Assembly (NCBI GenBank): GCA_023653785.1
Contig: JAMKCH010005461.1
Coordinates: forward strand, 119,218 to 183,217
Length of the DNA: 64,000 nt
Direction of reading: 5' to 3'
From: Ophioderma brevispina
Lineage: Eukaryota > Echinodermata > Ophiuroidea > Amphilepidida > Ophiodermatidae
The position numbers were made by a program, and so were the translations under genes. Numbering within the stretch: position 1 is the stretch's first letter; each line of letters begins with the position of its first letter. Positions 23,350 to 35,824 of the stretch are shown here, one piece after another. The notes beneath the pieces are model-generated. The model made no database searches. It was not told the DNA's origin and saw only the letters and a program-made list of their open reading frames with translations.

Positions 23350-24234
23350 AGATTATTCCGTTGATATGTAAATTAGGGTGATGGGCTGTCTCTAAGACTT
23401 ATACATATTTTAATTAGCTTGTGGGGACTTCGAAGGTTTTAAAACGTCCCCACAAAGATAAAATGTACCGATAACGCTTAAAAATGTCCCCATAAGACAC
23501 TGTGACCCCCCTACACACACAAAATAGAACCTTGCTTCCTATAGGTCGATACACTCATCGGTTTCAACATGTACAGTGATATTGCTATGGCGTATTTTTG
23601 TGGAATTGCTCGGCGCGTATCAAGGTGCTACTGTGCGTACGTGCTCACAATACCTCGCAACTGATGAGTGTGGGTATGTCCACCCATATGAAATACACTT
23701 GTATTGCCTAACAATCTAATGCTTAACAATGTATAACAGAAGGGTAATTAAGCATAATTGTTTCTATAAAATGGTTAGTAAGTAATATCGAATGTAATCA
23801 GCATTGGCTAGTGTATTATACGCCATTACTGAGTTTATGCAATCCATTAACATTATGTACTCTCCGTGTTCACGTCATTTTAACCAGCGTGCAAAAAGCT
23901 ATCTGTCAATCAAAATACAGAGAGCACTTTACTTTCTAAAAATATACAACTAATATTGACTGAGCAAGCAAGTCTTCTGATTGATAGGAGATGGAAATAT
24001 AGGAATCACTCTTGCTAGTTTTGATGTATTACGGTGGTAGCATGGTAGTTTGTTTTTGAGCAAGTTAATAAAATCTGTTCGTAGAATTCCATGACGAAGA
24101 TGCAAATATTGCTTTTATATATCGACGGGGAATTATTTATCAACATGTAAGTACACACAAAGTTAATTATTTCTTAAAATTGTTTATAATGATTTAGGTG
24201 ATCAATCATATTATTGTCGATGACGTATAGCAGT
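23350..24234. other. No gene recognised; one GC-rich hairpin
   Basis: Unique-looking AT-rich DNA. At about 23422-23456, TTGTGGGGAC and GTCCCCACAA face each other across about 16 bases, with a further GTCCCCA at 23488. No credible frame. Confidence 0.45.
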
Positions 24235-24381
24235 ATGATAGTTGGGCTTTGTGTTAGAAGAATATTTTTTCACACAATTTCACAGTCAGATTGTACATAT
24301 CACTTAATGATAGTTGGGCTTTGTGTTAGAAGAATATTTTTTTCACAGAATTTCACAATGAGATTTCACATATCACTTAAT
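24235..24381 (+). repeat. Two-copy tandem duplication, 73 bp period
   Basis: TGATAGTTGGGCTTTGTG starts at 24235 and 24308. Both copies continue with TTAGAAGAATATTTTTT and end in CATATCACTTAATG. The two differ by only a few bases. Confidence 0.9.
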
Positions 24382-24610
24382 GGAATCGTTTAGAAAAAGT
24401 TTAGGGATGAATTATAAGAAATAAAGTATATTTAAACTGCGATATTTACATTGTTTAATAGGTTTATAAAGAAAGAAATACTTTTATACCAACAGTTAAC
24501 GTGCATTACGAAAAAGTATAATAACGTTTATTAGAAACCTTGTCAAGTAAAACGAATGGTAAAATATTTGGTGTTCTAACGCCTTCAATATTCATGATAG
24601 GCTGATTTAC

Positions 24611-24958
24611 CAGGGGAGGGCGGCCAAGAAATCCCAATTTCAGACGTCGCCATTGGTTTAACACGTAAAAGTGAAATCTTGACGAAAAATTCTGATTTTT
24701 TTATATGTTGTCAAGGAATACTTTCTTATTCCAAAACCGTTGGAGTTGAAGAATCAACTCCACTGGATGGGTTATTTCTGATTTTTTTTGTATGAATAAC
24801 GAACGAGGACGAGGTCGTATGTGGGTCATGGGAACACCCATGACAGACCCACATCAAAGCACCCAAATTGGTTTGTGGTTTGCACTCCGTATTGCTGTAA
24901 TTTCTTTTGACATTTTGGTGAGTTGCTATAATAAATGAGGCTTGGCCGCCACCGCCTG
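24611..24958. mobile_element. hAT-type MITE with 8 bp target duplication
   Basis: Terminal inverted repeats CAGGGGAGGGCGGCCAAG (left) and CAGGCGGTGGCGGCCAAG (right end read on the minus strand). The element is flanked by a perfect 8-base direct repeat TGATTTAC at 24603-24610 and 24959-24966. An 8 bp duplication and termini beginning CAG are hallmarks of the hAT superfamily. At 348 bp with no transposase it is non-autonomous. Its interior is shared with 49599-49830. Confidence 0.85.
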
Positions 24959-24977
24959 TGATTTACTATCAATAAAA

Positions 24978-25283
24978 GGTGCAACACGAGATTTCACATA
25001 TAAAATGTCTCCCTGATTTCTCCATGAGAAAAATACCCCTATCTGAAAGGATTATGCTGAGTATTATTTCTTTGGTACACAATTCTAATTCCCTATTGGA
25101 GCAAATAGTAAGTTCACCTTATGTTTTATATTGAAATATAAGCAAATCAAAATCACCTTTTGTTTTCACTTTTAAGACTTTCTTTAGCCAAACACAAGGT
25201 AGCAAATCTATTGTGTGTGTAATCTATATGAAATCACGACATATGACAGAAAATATGGAAGCCTTGAAATCTCTCGTTGCACC
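24978..25283 (+). mobile_element. MITE, GGTGCAACGAGAG family, copy 2
   Basis: Left end GGTGCAACACGAGATTTCAC and right end AAATCTCTCGTTGCACC are inverted repeats. The interior matches the copies at 2072, 41032 and 60692 (TTTCTTTGGTACA, GGAGCAAATA, AATCTATATGAAAT). It lies 12 bases beyond the right target duplication of the hAT MITE. Overlapping short frames here (25208-25531, 25215-25568) are incidental. Confidence 0.8.
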
Positions 25284-25469
25284 TTGGAAGCATTCAGTTT
25301 TGCAAAAGCAGACAATGCAAGATATATCATAAGTAATGACAAATTTTTGAAACAAGTTATTGCTTTGAAAATATTCACAAAAAAACGTCTTCGATCTTCA
25401 TTTTTGTACCGTGTATTTTCTTCTGTTGTAATACAGAAAAACGAATATAAAATAACCCCCAAAAGCAGG

Positions 25470-25551
25470 CAAGCAAATAAACAAAATAAAAACAAACAAA
25501 GAAACAAAGAAACAAACAAACAAACAAACAAAACAAGAAAATGTTATTTTT
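25470..25551 (+). repeat. (AAAC)n microsatellite
   Basis: CAAA- and GAAA-rich tetranucleotide repeat, imperfect, with a clean stretch of CAAA units near 25515-25540. Confidence 0.9.
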
Positions 25552-25559
25552 ATCATCCA

Positions 25560-28500
25560 GCGAGTTAACTCCAGAAACGATGATCTTTTTTCTTAATTAA
25601 GTCTGATTCAGAATTATGCAAAGAACTCGGCAAATAACAGTGGCTAAAGGTACTTAAGCCAATGATGTTCATTGATTTCATTGCAAACCGGTTTTTTAAA
25701 TCCAGTGCGTGGCCGAAATTTTGGAAGGGTAAAACAATTGCTGGAACCATTTCTCTTGATGATTAAAGTGTTTATCTGTATCGAAACAATGAAATTGTTT
25801 GTACCACAAAACGAGAAGATGCAGCAATGGTTTTGGGTAATTATTTTGGAAATATTGACTTAAAATTTGGTCGTTGTTCGATTTCTATGCCTGGACAGCT
25901 TTCCAAACATTGTAACTTATAGGAACCATCTCCAATGTTAAAAAATACAACACAGACATAATTGGCATCAATATTCGTGTGTTGAATATTTTTTTTTCTA
26001 GAATTGTGTCTTACGATGGAGTTTAAACACCAAGTCAGTTTAATCAAAGCCGAATGGTTGACTCAGCGTGTGTACGGCATTAAAACAAGCAAAAAACATT
26101 CATAGGTAAACAGAACGTTAATTAGGAACTATCCCTTTTCATCACGCTTGCTTTATAACGCTCGCAGTTGATGAGTTTTTGCTGGCGAGAATCTGCTTCC
26201 ATATAGGTTTTGCTCAGATGAATTGACCAGAGCCATGATATCACGGCGAATTAATATTAAAATGGCATAATCAATGTCAGATCATTAATGCCATAACTCT
26301 TAATTACCAACTCAGAAATATTTTTCGGGCCATTCTCCGGTAAGTGTTTCAAGTTTGGTCTCCAATTGACGAAATATCAACATTAAGGAATCCTGAAAAT
26401 CATTGAAAATCGGAAACTTTAATATTCTCCAGAACACGGAACAATGCATTTGGTGATCTTAAAAATATACCTATTTTAGTATTTTCCTAACGTTACACTT
26501 AGTAACGTATCTTGTCGTACGTATCTGCGGGCCTTTTTCTAAGTCGTGCTGTTCTTGGTGAAAGTACGTGCTTCACCGACTAGTCTCTATACGTTATCAG
26601 GTATTACCTTCATACAAGCTGTGTGGTATTCGACTTCTTATCACAGGTTTAGGCACAGCGCAGCGGAAAGTAGGTAACGTATCTGCCGCGGTATGAACGT
26701 ACCATGAGGGATTTCCTTTCATTACCAGTCCTGGAAATTGTTTTACTTCAAAACAGATTTTTATGCAAAACATGTATAATATAACTTTGACATGTGCTTG
26801 ATTTACCGGATATTGGAACAAGCTCATACCGTTTATGTTGGCAATTTTGTATCATTTTTGAATACGGTAACGTATCTGTCGGCAATATTGGCAACATGCT
26901 CTCAGCGAACTCTTACAAACTTTACTAATCCAATATTATAGTGTTTTGAACTTTATAATTAGGGCATAATAGAGGCTGGGAATAAAAAAATGTATGTTAC
27001 CTGTGATATGCGCTCTTGTGTAACGAGCAGGGAACACTTTTAAAGAATGGATTTGGGCTGGCGACATGTCGGAAAACACGAATATATGGATCATCAGCCC
27101 CTTTTTAAAAATTTGCTGCTACTTTCTTGCCCGGTACAAGTTCTAGCCCCACATCAATTTTGCAATCATAACTCCTAAGTATAATTTATAACTAATAAGC
27201 ATTCATTCTAAACGCCAAAACAGTCTTTTAAACTGTGTATCACTGTGAGCGACACGAAAATTTTTTTGAAACTTTAACGGAGAGGGCCCTTCGCATAAGC
27301 TTACATTAATGAAGAACGATTCCATCAAACCTCGAATATCACTAAAAAAACGAACGTTATACAAACACTGGATTGCGAAAAGTAGTTAATACTGACTTAC
27401 TTAGTAGTTTCATGCTTTTTTTCACAGGAAAATATCCTTTGAGACTTCATCAACACCTTTGCTAAAACTTTGCTAAGTTACCTTCAAAGCTAAGAACTAT
27501 TTCTTTTTTCTAATTAGTGTTTTAACTTGTTGTGCGAGCAACTACATATTTATAGTTTTTTTTGCTTGTTGGCTAGGGCCAACTATCTTAGACTGCATAT
27601 TAAGAATGAGGGAAATTAAGGGGTCAGACATTACAGACGAAAAAAAAGTGACTGAACTGTCTTTAACGAATAAAGCGGCAATGTGGTATTGATGTTTTAT
27701 TCAGTTAAATTATGTTTGGGTGATGGGATATGCCTTTAAATATTTAGGGAATAAGCAATTTATTTATAACATCGGAACAACCTTGGTTGTAACGATGTCC
27801 AGTAGTTGTGTAGTGAAACGGCCACTTGCTGTGTCAACAAACACGCACGCGTGCCCCACACGCACACGGACAATGACCTCGTACTCTTTACTACTGAAGA
27901 CTTTTGATTATCTTTATCACGTGGCGATATTGTGATATGACGTACTTTGGCTAATGGCGTATCATTAGGATGTTTCGCTCTGCAAACACTTAAATGTTAT
28001 GTACGTGTAACGTCATTTTGTCTGTTGCAGCCGCTGTATTTCAGCCTAGGTTCACTTTTCTACTCTTACGTCATTGCGACGTTTAAGGCAATCAAGTTTT
28101 ATTTGTTTTTCGATTCAGAATAATGTTTCAAGAATTTGGAATGTCTCAATACAACTGATTATATAAATAAGAGCAATAAAGTTACCAACTTAACTTGATG
28201 TTATCTTCCAAAAAAAATTGTGTGACTTACCGTGTCAAGACCGTAGGCGATAGTTCAATTACAATCCACGATTCAGGGGAGAAAAAGGGACGATTTTATG
28301 TCATTTTTGTAAGTTTTGTGACGTTCGACGATAACAACTCATTGGGGTGCCTTAGACTCAACGAAAGTCTAATTCTTTGAAACGATCCTAAAAGAAATGT
28401 TATCTAACAATTGAACACATCACTAAGTTCGATATTTACCTTTGCCTACAAGGAAAGGATTCTTACGGATAACACACAAATTCTGCAGTAGCTTAAAATA

Positions 28501-29139
28501 TAGCAGGTAGCTGCATTCACTTAACAAGTCTGCCGAGGTGTCTAGTTTTAGCACCACAAAACGCAGTTCATTGACCCCCATAGCGCAACACAGGATCACA
28601 GACGACACCTCCTTTCTTTGAGTGTGAACGTTGTACCAAATTGCTTATAGCCTGGCGCTGTTAATTAACTTTAGCTAGCTGTAGTTCAAAAATGACTCGC
28701 CGAGTTTGTATCACTGGAAATATCCCCTAATTCTATCATGTCACGAAAATGCTATGATGTTGTAACGATTACATCATGAAGACCCCACTATTCATGCCCA
28801 GTTTCTCTCCAGAAAGGTCACCTTCCAATAATGCAGCTGGCTTTCTCAAAATAGAACCAGGGAATCCCATTTTTCAAATATAGATTGTAAAGAAATCGTG
28901 TTTCCCTTTCAATACTTTCTTTTTCAAAAATGTAATAAGATCATATTATTTTACTAACACGAATACCTTCTTAGGAAAATCAAGATATTACAAGGCTCAT
29001 AAGTTGACAACAAAAATTGAAAGGTTCCTTGGGGAGATATTTTAGCAAATATCAACCAAATTCTTAAAAATCATCCATCTACCTGCTCAGAAATATCGAA
29101 CATGATTATATCGACATGTGGCAAAACCTGGCTTTAATA
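25560..29139. other. No gene recognised
   Basis: About 3.6 kb with no recognisable domain in any frame. Features seen: the motif TAACGTATCTG three times (about 26503, 26674 and 26867), and a fragment near 27645-27740 related to the inverted-repeat element at 23060. Short frames such as 26597-26827 and 27720-27935 are not supported. Confidence 0.45.
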
Positions 29140-29333
29140 GACCGTATTCAATAGCCAGCCATGTTGGTGGACAAGATAGACGCATTCCAGTACTACAATA
29201 CATTCACCTGTCAATGATCCCTGTGCAATCGCTAAACATGGATCGATTGACAGCTTAATGTATTGTAGTCCTGGAATGTATGCATCTTGTCCACCAACAT
29301 GTCTGGTGGCTGACGTCATATTGAATACGGTCG
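29140..29333. mobile_element. Foldback element, long inverted arms
   Basis: Arms of about 80-90 bases run inward from GACCGTATTCAATA (29140) and TATTGAATACGGTC (ends about 29332). Shared blocks are CATGTTGGTGGACAAGAT, CATTCCAG.ACTACAATACA and CTGTCAAT, and fewer than 20 unpaired bases lie at the centre. It would form a long, imperfect hairpin RNA if transcribed. The open frame across it (29134-29340, minus) is incidental. The superfamily is not clear, since no unambiguous target duplication is present. Confidence 0.8.
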
Positions 29334-32188
29334 ATACCATTTCACACGGTCCAAGTTAGCTGTGCAATAATGTAAGAGATACGATCGCTTGCTCTTGATA
29401 CATCCTTTGGAATCCGCAATGCACATATTATACAAATGCAAGACGGTGTATTAGAACATCCTATAAACCGTGTCGACAGAGCCAAGTTGTTTAGGTATTA
29501 TAGTCATGTGCATGATACCTTCATTTCTTTTGCAACAAGTGAAACGGTTTGTGTTATTAAAACTGCCTGGAAATTGTCTACAGCGACTAGTAACACTTCG
29601 ATTTAATTTTTCTGACTGATATCGGAGACATGAATACTTATTAAGACCGAGATTCCGTGCCTGCAAAAAGAGTGCATAAGTACGGATGACAAAAAATGGA
29701 TTGAGAATTATAATTAAAAGCGTGATCGAAATATAAATGTCAGTCAATTTTGCACTAAATTAGCAATTATTCTTATTCTAGGGCGTTCTTAACATGTACA
29801 AAATTTAGTTGTGAAATATAACATTTTAGTTCCTAGATATTAGTTGCTAACGTTACATGGCCTAGTTTGCTACTTGGTATCATCTTTAGGTAAGAAGTTA
29901 GATTAGTTGAAGAACCTGTCGGATCATCATTTGAAAAAAGAAAGTTTCCTTTCTTCTTGCCACACATTGCCATCTTAGTATGTGAATGGCTTTTATAAGA
30001 TAAAAAGATCACCTGAAATGTAGATCCCAACTTGGAAGTCAAATTAACTCTGGACCATGTGGACTGGAATGCCCGAATGGTATAAGAGTAAACACCATTG
30101 TTAGGGTATTTATTAAACGTTCGGATTCTAATTTCATGTTTATTTTACGGTCACATTTTTATTGACACACGCTTTACATTGAATTAAAACCATTCTCACT
30201 CTTTACTTTAAATGCAGACCGATTTTACTTGGGGCAATTTTCGCAATAAGGCCAATTGTTATGATATCCATATCGCTTGGTCATTTTAATTAGCGTTTCA
30301 AAAGCAGGAGCAACTTGAGAATCTGTTTTCTTCTTAGGATTGAGCAACAACGCCATGAAATTATTGAAGTTCAAAGATTTCTTTTCTCTCTTTTGAGGAT
30401 AAAATTCCTGCTGTTATTGGACTCACTAAATACTCTTATGCAGACCAAACATAATATAACATTCTTTATCCATGTTTTCATTTAATGACATAGGTGCTTT
30501 AAAGAAAGAAGTAAATAAGAAGCGACATTTTATGTTACCAATTAAGCACATGCACCTAAGGGCACAACAGGCAGTGGCGTTGTCATAGTGTTATATTAGC
30601 CTGCATTATGTGATTAAAATATTATTTTATTTCTCAATTTTATTTGAGAAAAGATTTCTCACGGGAAAACTATTGTTGTTTATTGTGGAAAATAGAAAAT
30701 GGATTTCCCCTAGTGCTGTGTTGAGATATGCATCTGTTATTTACAACTAGATAGAGATGAACGGAATTCCCCAAAACGCTAAATTTAGAAACTGAGTCAA
30801 CTTGTTTATGCATTGAGATCAAAACAGATTGCAAAATTTGGGGGTTTCCATGATGTTATTTATGTAAGATGGTGCAATGCAGATGATGTCATCTATGTGA
30901 GACCCCATTGGTCAGCTAGTGCAAGGTTATGTTTATGCATGATGATGCTGTAATGATTATTATTAGAGATAGGGGAATCTAGCTGTGAGATGTTAAGTAC
31001 TGCTCACTGGAGAGACATTTGCCAGCAGCCAGCCAGTAACAAGTAGCTAGAAGTTATAGCTAGTTTTGATCTGCAATAAGTGGCAGACCTGTACAGTACA
31101 TAGTGGAAGGATATATTATATTTTAAATTCCACGTGTAGTGAGGGTGCTTATATGGGTTAATTGCTTTTCGAATCGTTACTACAGAGCGACAAAATCCCA
31201 TTTTTGGTGTGAAACTTCTTTAGTGTATACAATTGAATATTAGCCGAGATCCATCTCCAAATGTGTCCGTAACCATGGTAAATGCGAGAAATCCAAAATG
31301 GCCGCCGTTCTGGCAAAATATCGATTCCCCTGCTTCTATCTACCCGGTCCGGAACGAAGCTAAAGTTGTTACCAAATGCAATATGAACAGCAGAACCATG
31401 TCCTTGACTGGTTCACAACCCCCCGAAAATATTCATGTCGAACATAAAGCAAAATGGCCGCCTTTTTGGTCCAAAATGGCCCCTATACATAAGAATGACT
31501 TGGCTTGGTTTTTCTAAACTGCTCAAAATAGACGCAAATAAGATCATAATTATTCAGAATATTTTTTGAAGCTTGTTTTGATTGCTTTTCCACTATTGGC
31601 TGTGCTTGTTGCAAGAAATTTCACATAACTTACTACATAGATAGAAACTATGCCTACAATGTTTTATTTTCCATTTCAGGATACAACTTCAAGTTCATGT
31701 ATAACTCTAATCACTATGAATTCCCATGGAATTTTATTATTTTTTTATTTCACGTGTTCCCAACATTAAGTCTGATCTTTTTTATTGTGAATGTTTTTAA
31801 TTATGTTCCATCCTTACTACAATATTACACTTTTGGGAATCTCAGTTTATAGGGGCAGCATTATGACTATGGGCGGTCTTTAGCTATAGCGACTGAGCAC
31901 CTGTATTGGTTAAAAGTATTCTTGCATCATAAGTACAATGTCATGTTTTGTGATAAGTAGAAATTTTTATGCATTTAATCTTTAATGAAACAACTTCAAA
32001 GATCGAGAGAGGTAATTTGCAATCAGAAGTATATGTTTTGCACATTTTGTAACAATCTGGGATTTCCTGTAGATAATGGTCTATGCACATACTCAAAATT
32101 GTGCAACCCAAGTCAATCAAAAACCTGGTGAACTAGATACTTTTTAAATGCAGTATTTACTTTAACTATTAAATTAGTAACTAACTAA
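29334..32188. other. No gene recognised; GGCCGCC-core repeat fragments
   Basis: No domain recognised. At 31233-31517 an open frame of 94 codons is produced by two AAAATGGCCGCC repeats (near 31297 and 31451) related to the arrays at 21.2-22.1 kb, and is probably not a gene. Confidence 0.45.
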
Positions 32189-32190
32189 TA

Positions 32191-32947
32191 CAGTGTGAGT
32201 CACAATGAAGTGTTCCCCAAATATCTATTTTTTTTCTTGTCACTGTGCAAGTATGCTCTTAAAATTGGTAAATACTTCAAAAAGTAACATTTAAATAGCT
32301 TTCACAGAATTTTGAATTTTTCATTTTGGTTCAGGCATTCAATATCTGCATCATTTGAAAATCATGGAGCTATAAAATAATTTCAAGTGGGGTAAACCTA
32401 ATGCCATGCTTTAACACACTGGTGGATAAAATGGTAAATAATGGCCCCAATGAGTATAACACAGGCCAGTTATTAAGTTATGATTAATCAACAATAAGTG
32501 CAATCTATTTTGACTGTTTAAAATTCTTCATGTTTAGAAATGAACTCGTTTTTAACTATTAACTAGGCAAAACAAAAAGATATTGAAAAATACACACCAA
32601 CAACAGGTTTTCAATTTAAATGATACACCTAAGTTGCTTCAATCTTTAATCGTGAATAAATGGAACAAACAGAAAGTTCTTTGCCTTTCTCGTTTGTCTG
32701 GATCCTGGTTTTTGAATTACACTGTTAACAAGTTTACTGTACTAAATTTGTACACATGGCATTATGGGAGCCCTCTAAAAATGAGGCCATAACTTGAAAA
32801 TGAAATGCATGAATCTCGGGATTTTTGACACGGTGATTGAGAAGTTAATATTTGATAATATAAAGTATATAATAATATCCTAAAAAGATTACAAATATTT
32901 TTAATATTTTTTGTTTCATCGGGGAACAATCATTTTGACTCACACTG
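32191..32947. mobile_element. Mariner-type non-autonomous element (757 bp)
   Basis: Inverted ends CAGTGTGAGTCACAATGAAG (left) and CAGTGTGAGTCAAAATGATT (right, minus strand), both continuing into TGTTCCCC. TA lies on each side (32189-32190 and 32948-32949). TA target and CAGTGTG-type ends are typical of Tc1/mariner elements. The only internal frame (32583-32792) is 69 codons and lacks transposase features. Confidence 0.8.
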
Positions 32948-32949
32948 TA

Positions 32950-33769
32950 TATAATTAAAGCATAACAAAAACAATCAAAATCAACTGTTATAATACAGTG
33001 TTATTGCCATAGCCATTTTTAAAACTACAGACTTTATAGGACCCATAGAGTGAAAGAATTTTAGTTCGAAGAGAAATGTTATCAATTGTTTACCTTTATT
33101 TTGTTGTTTCAATGAAAATTGCCTAACAGAATGTTTTGTCACTTGCTAAGGCTAAACTTAAACACATAGGTTGGTGTACATAGAAAGCTTGGTCACTTTT
33201 TACAAAGACAAGCATTCAACATATATTCTATTACTACAACTGCCCATTATTGCAAATGCAGCATTCTGATTGGTTGGTTTATTGCCCATTATTCTGCAAT
33301 AATGGGTCGCGAATGCATTTTCCTACTAAATCAAGCTGTGTTAGGTAATATAACAGAATAAAGGGCTTACAGTATCATCTATGGGCTCATAATGTATCCT
33401 AAGGCAGAAAAAAATAAAAAATAATTGGCTCGGCTGCGGCTTGCCCATTATTTAGTGTTTCCAACCTCGGACACGTTATTCGCCTATAAATGATACTCCA
33501 TCACCCTTCATTGCTTAATGAGACATATTAATGTAAAAAATACTTTGAGTCTTAGAAATTTGAAAAAAATGCCCTGGGTTTTAAAAAAAGCAATAAAACC
33601 AGAAAATTAATGTAAATTCAGCTGAAAATTTTCAGGTGATTCTGCATTTTGATATTATTATGACCAAATGTTTGTATCACGGTGCCCCATCAGGACTGTA
33701 ATTCCTTCCAGTGTATATCGACGTAAGATTAGGCTATACTATACCTTCAGATTGAAAATAAGTCGGCGA
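32950..33769. other. No gene recognised; CCCATTATT palindromes
   Basis: GCCCATTATT occurs at about 33243, 33284 and 33444. The middle one forms a near-palindrome CCCATTATT-CTGC-AATAATGGG (about 33285-33306). Possibly a decayed foldback element. No frame of interest. Confidence 0.4.
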
Positions 33770-34638
33770 ACAAGGCTGTGGATTATGAAATGGCCCTTTT
33801 AAACCGGATTAAATTTACTTGTGACCTGAAGGAATTCTTTGCTCCTACAATCATTTCCTCTTTCCCTCTTGGTAAGCTCCATTTACCAAACACGAAGTCT
33901 GATTTACTGAAATGTAACGAGCAGCCCGAGCAGTCTGATCAATCATCTGCCTATGACTGCATTGTCCTGGATGGTGCTGTCATTGTGCACTGTCAACCAA
34001 CTTCTGCAGTAAGCATATTCAATGATTATGCAGACAAGGTCTTCATCCTTACCTGGTGAAGCAGTTACAGAATGCCACAAGGTTGAATGTCGTGTGGGGC
34101 ACATTCCAGGTAGTTTGAAGGAATCAACTTATAGGAGAAAAGAGGAAAGGCTATCCGCAGAAAGTTGTCCCGACAAACTAAGCTTCCAGGTAATTTGATG
34201 GACTTCCTCTGTGATCCAAAATAACAAGCAGAAGCTATTTGTCTTTCTGGCATCCAAGGTTGCCCAGTATGTCTTTCCATCAGGCAAATTTGTGTACATC
34301 ACATCAAGTAGATCTGTAGCATCCGTAGGCTCCATCAACCTCATGAGCAACCACGAGCAAGCAGATACAAGAGTAGTAGTGCACGTTGTGCATCACTGGA
34401 TCAAGATATTAAGACTATTAAAGTATGACTGTAGATATACAGACGTAGTTGGTATATTTTACGATCTAATGGTCACTCATTGGTAGACATCTGGGTTGCT
34501 TTTAGCATGGGTACGAATTACAGATTTTACAGCATCAATGGCATATGTAACAGCCTTGGGGAGCCAAGATCGCGAGCTCTACCAGTATTTCATGTTTTTA
34601 AGGGCTGTGATAGTACACCAGCCTTCCAAGATCTTTAA

Positions 34639-35824
34639 GTGTGCCACTTGTCAAAATATTAACCTCCACTAATATTAAAATCTGTTTGGATGTCGGCTAG
34701 GGGGGTGGGGGCTCCGTGAGCTCAAAGTTTTGTACACAAAGTCAATAGGATGTTTTGTAGTTTGTTTACAAAACACAAAAAATTATGATTGGTCTGGTCT
34801 GTGATTTGCTCAGAAATTCTCCAGGAGGTACTTTATAAGGTTAGGCAAACAGTTTTCAAAGAAATACCAATCACAGCTGTCCTCATTGGCAAAAAACATA
34901 TTTTTTGCTACCGTAATTTTTTTCAAAAAATATAATTACGGCCGCTTGAAACTCTGAAATAAAGACTGAAATACATTAGTGCTCGTTCACTGGTATCCAC
35001 ATTAACACTGTCCTCTGTGGCCCAGTGGTTATTCTCATACCTAGAAAGCGTGAGGTTCCGGGTTCGAGACCGTGTATTTTTCGTCTTTATTTAGTTCTGT
35101 GCTCGCCGGTTTCTCCGAGCTTCTATATAAAGATTTTTTTTTTCAGCTGAAGTCAAGGCAATACACAGAATAGCCAAACATGGACCCATATATATATTCA
35201 AACGTGTAAATTTAAGTTTGAAGACAGTGTATTGTTGTATGTTCAAGCCTTTATAACCAATTACATAATATGTTAATAGTTGTAATTGTACTGGGGCCGT
35301 ATACATTGGCAAGCACACCTCTCTTTGTACTCGTTTCAATTATGTCATCACCATGGGAAAGCCAGAGGACATTTCTTTTCAATAGTAGAGAACTCTTTGA
35401 GTAAAGTGTTGCCATGTTATCGTAACCAGATATAAAGGACTGAACTTACAGACGAATTACACTGTCACTTAAACAATCTACATCTATAGCCACAAGCTCA
35501 TTAGGGTCATATGTGGTTATTCGGTGTATTGCCTTGCCTCCAATGAAATTAAGTTGCAAAATGTAATTTTTCTGAATTGAGAATGACCTTGTTTGGTATT
35601 GGTTGGCAAAATCGTTTGCCCTAGTCTCACGACACACCTCTTGGAGGACTTCTGGTCAAATCACAGATGACAATCATCACATTTTAGTTTTGTGTTTTGT
35701 CAAAATACAACAACATCCTATTGACTTTGTTTGTACAAAAATTTAAGCTCACGGAGCCCCTCTTGCCGACATCCGCAGAAATTTTAATTTGGTGGAGGTT
35801 ATTATTTTGACAAGTGGAACCACT
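34639..35824. mobile_element. TTAA-flanked element (1186 bp) inside the transposon-like pseudogene
   Basis: TTAA occurs at 34635-34638 and 35825-35828. Terminal inverted repeats extend for about 110 bases: CCACTTGTCAAAATA, TAACCTCCAC, GGATGTCGGC, GGGGCTCCGTGAGCT, GTCAATAGGATGTT on the left are all mirrored on the right. The target lies just after the GCDS motif of the host relic, whose sequence resumes on the other side (LGQKTDWTWG-like). It contains a tRNA-derived SINE but no transposase, so it is non-autonomous. TTAA suggests Kolobok or piggyBac. I would not choose between them. Confidence 0.85.
35008..35130 (+). mobile_element. tRNA-derived SINE, copy 1
   Basis: RNA polymerase III promoter boxes are present: A box TGGCCCAGTGG at 35018-35028 and B box GGTTCGAGACC at 35061-35071, spaced as in a tRNA. 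A tRNA-unrelated tail follows (CGTCTTTATTTAGTTCTGTG, CTCGCC, TTTCTCCGAGCTTCTATATA), shared with 59650-59766. The whole is too diverged in its stems to be a functional tRNA gene. It sits within the 1186 bp TTAA element. Confidence 0.85.

Noticed and set aside
25208..25568. Two overlapping ~110-codon frames as genes
   Set aside because: They run through a MITE and an (AAAC)n microsatellite on opposite strands.
35008..35071. Functional tRNA gene
   Set aside because: A and B boxes are present but the acceptor and anticodon stems do not pair well and the sequence continues into a shared SINE tail.
34639..35824. Long terminal repeat retrotransposon
   Set aside because: The ends are inverted, not direct, and the target is TTAA. 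No gag or pol frames.
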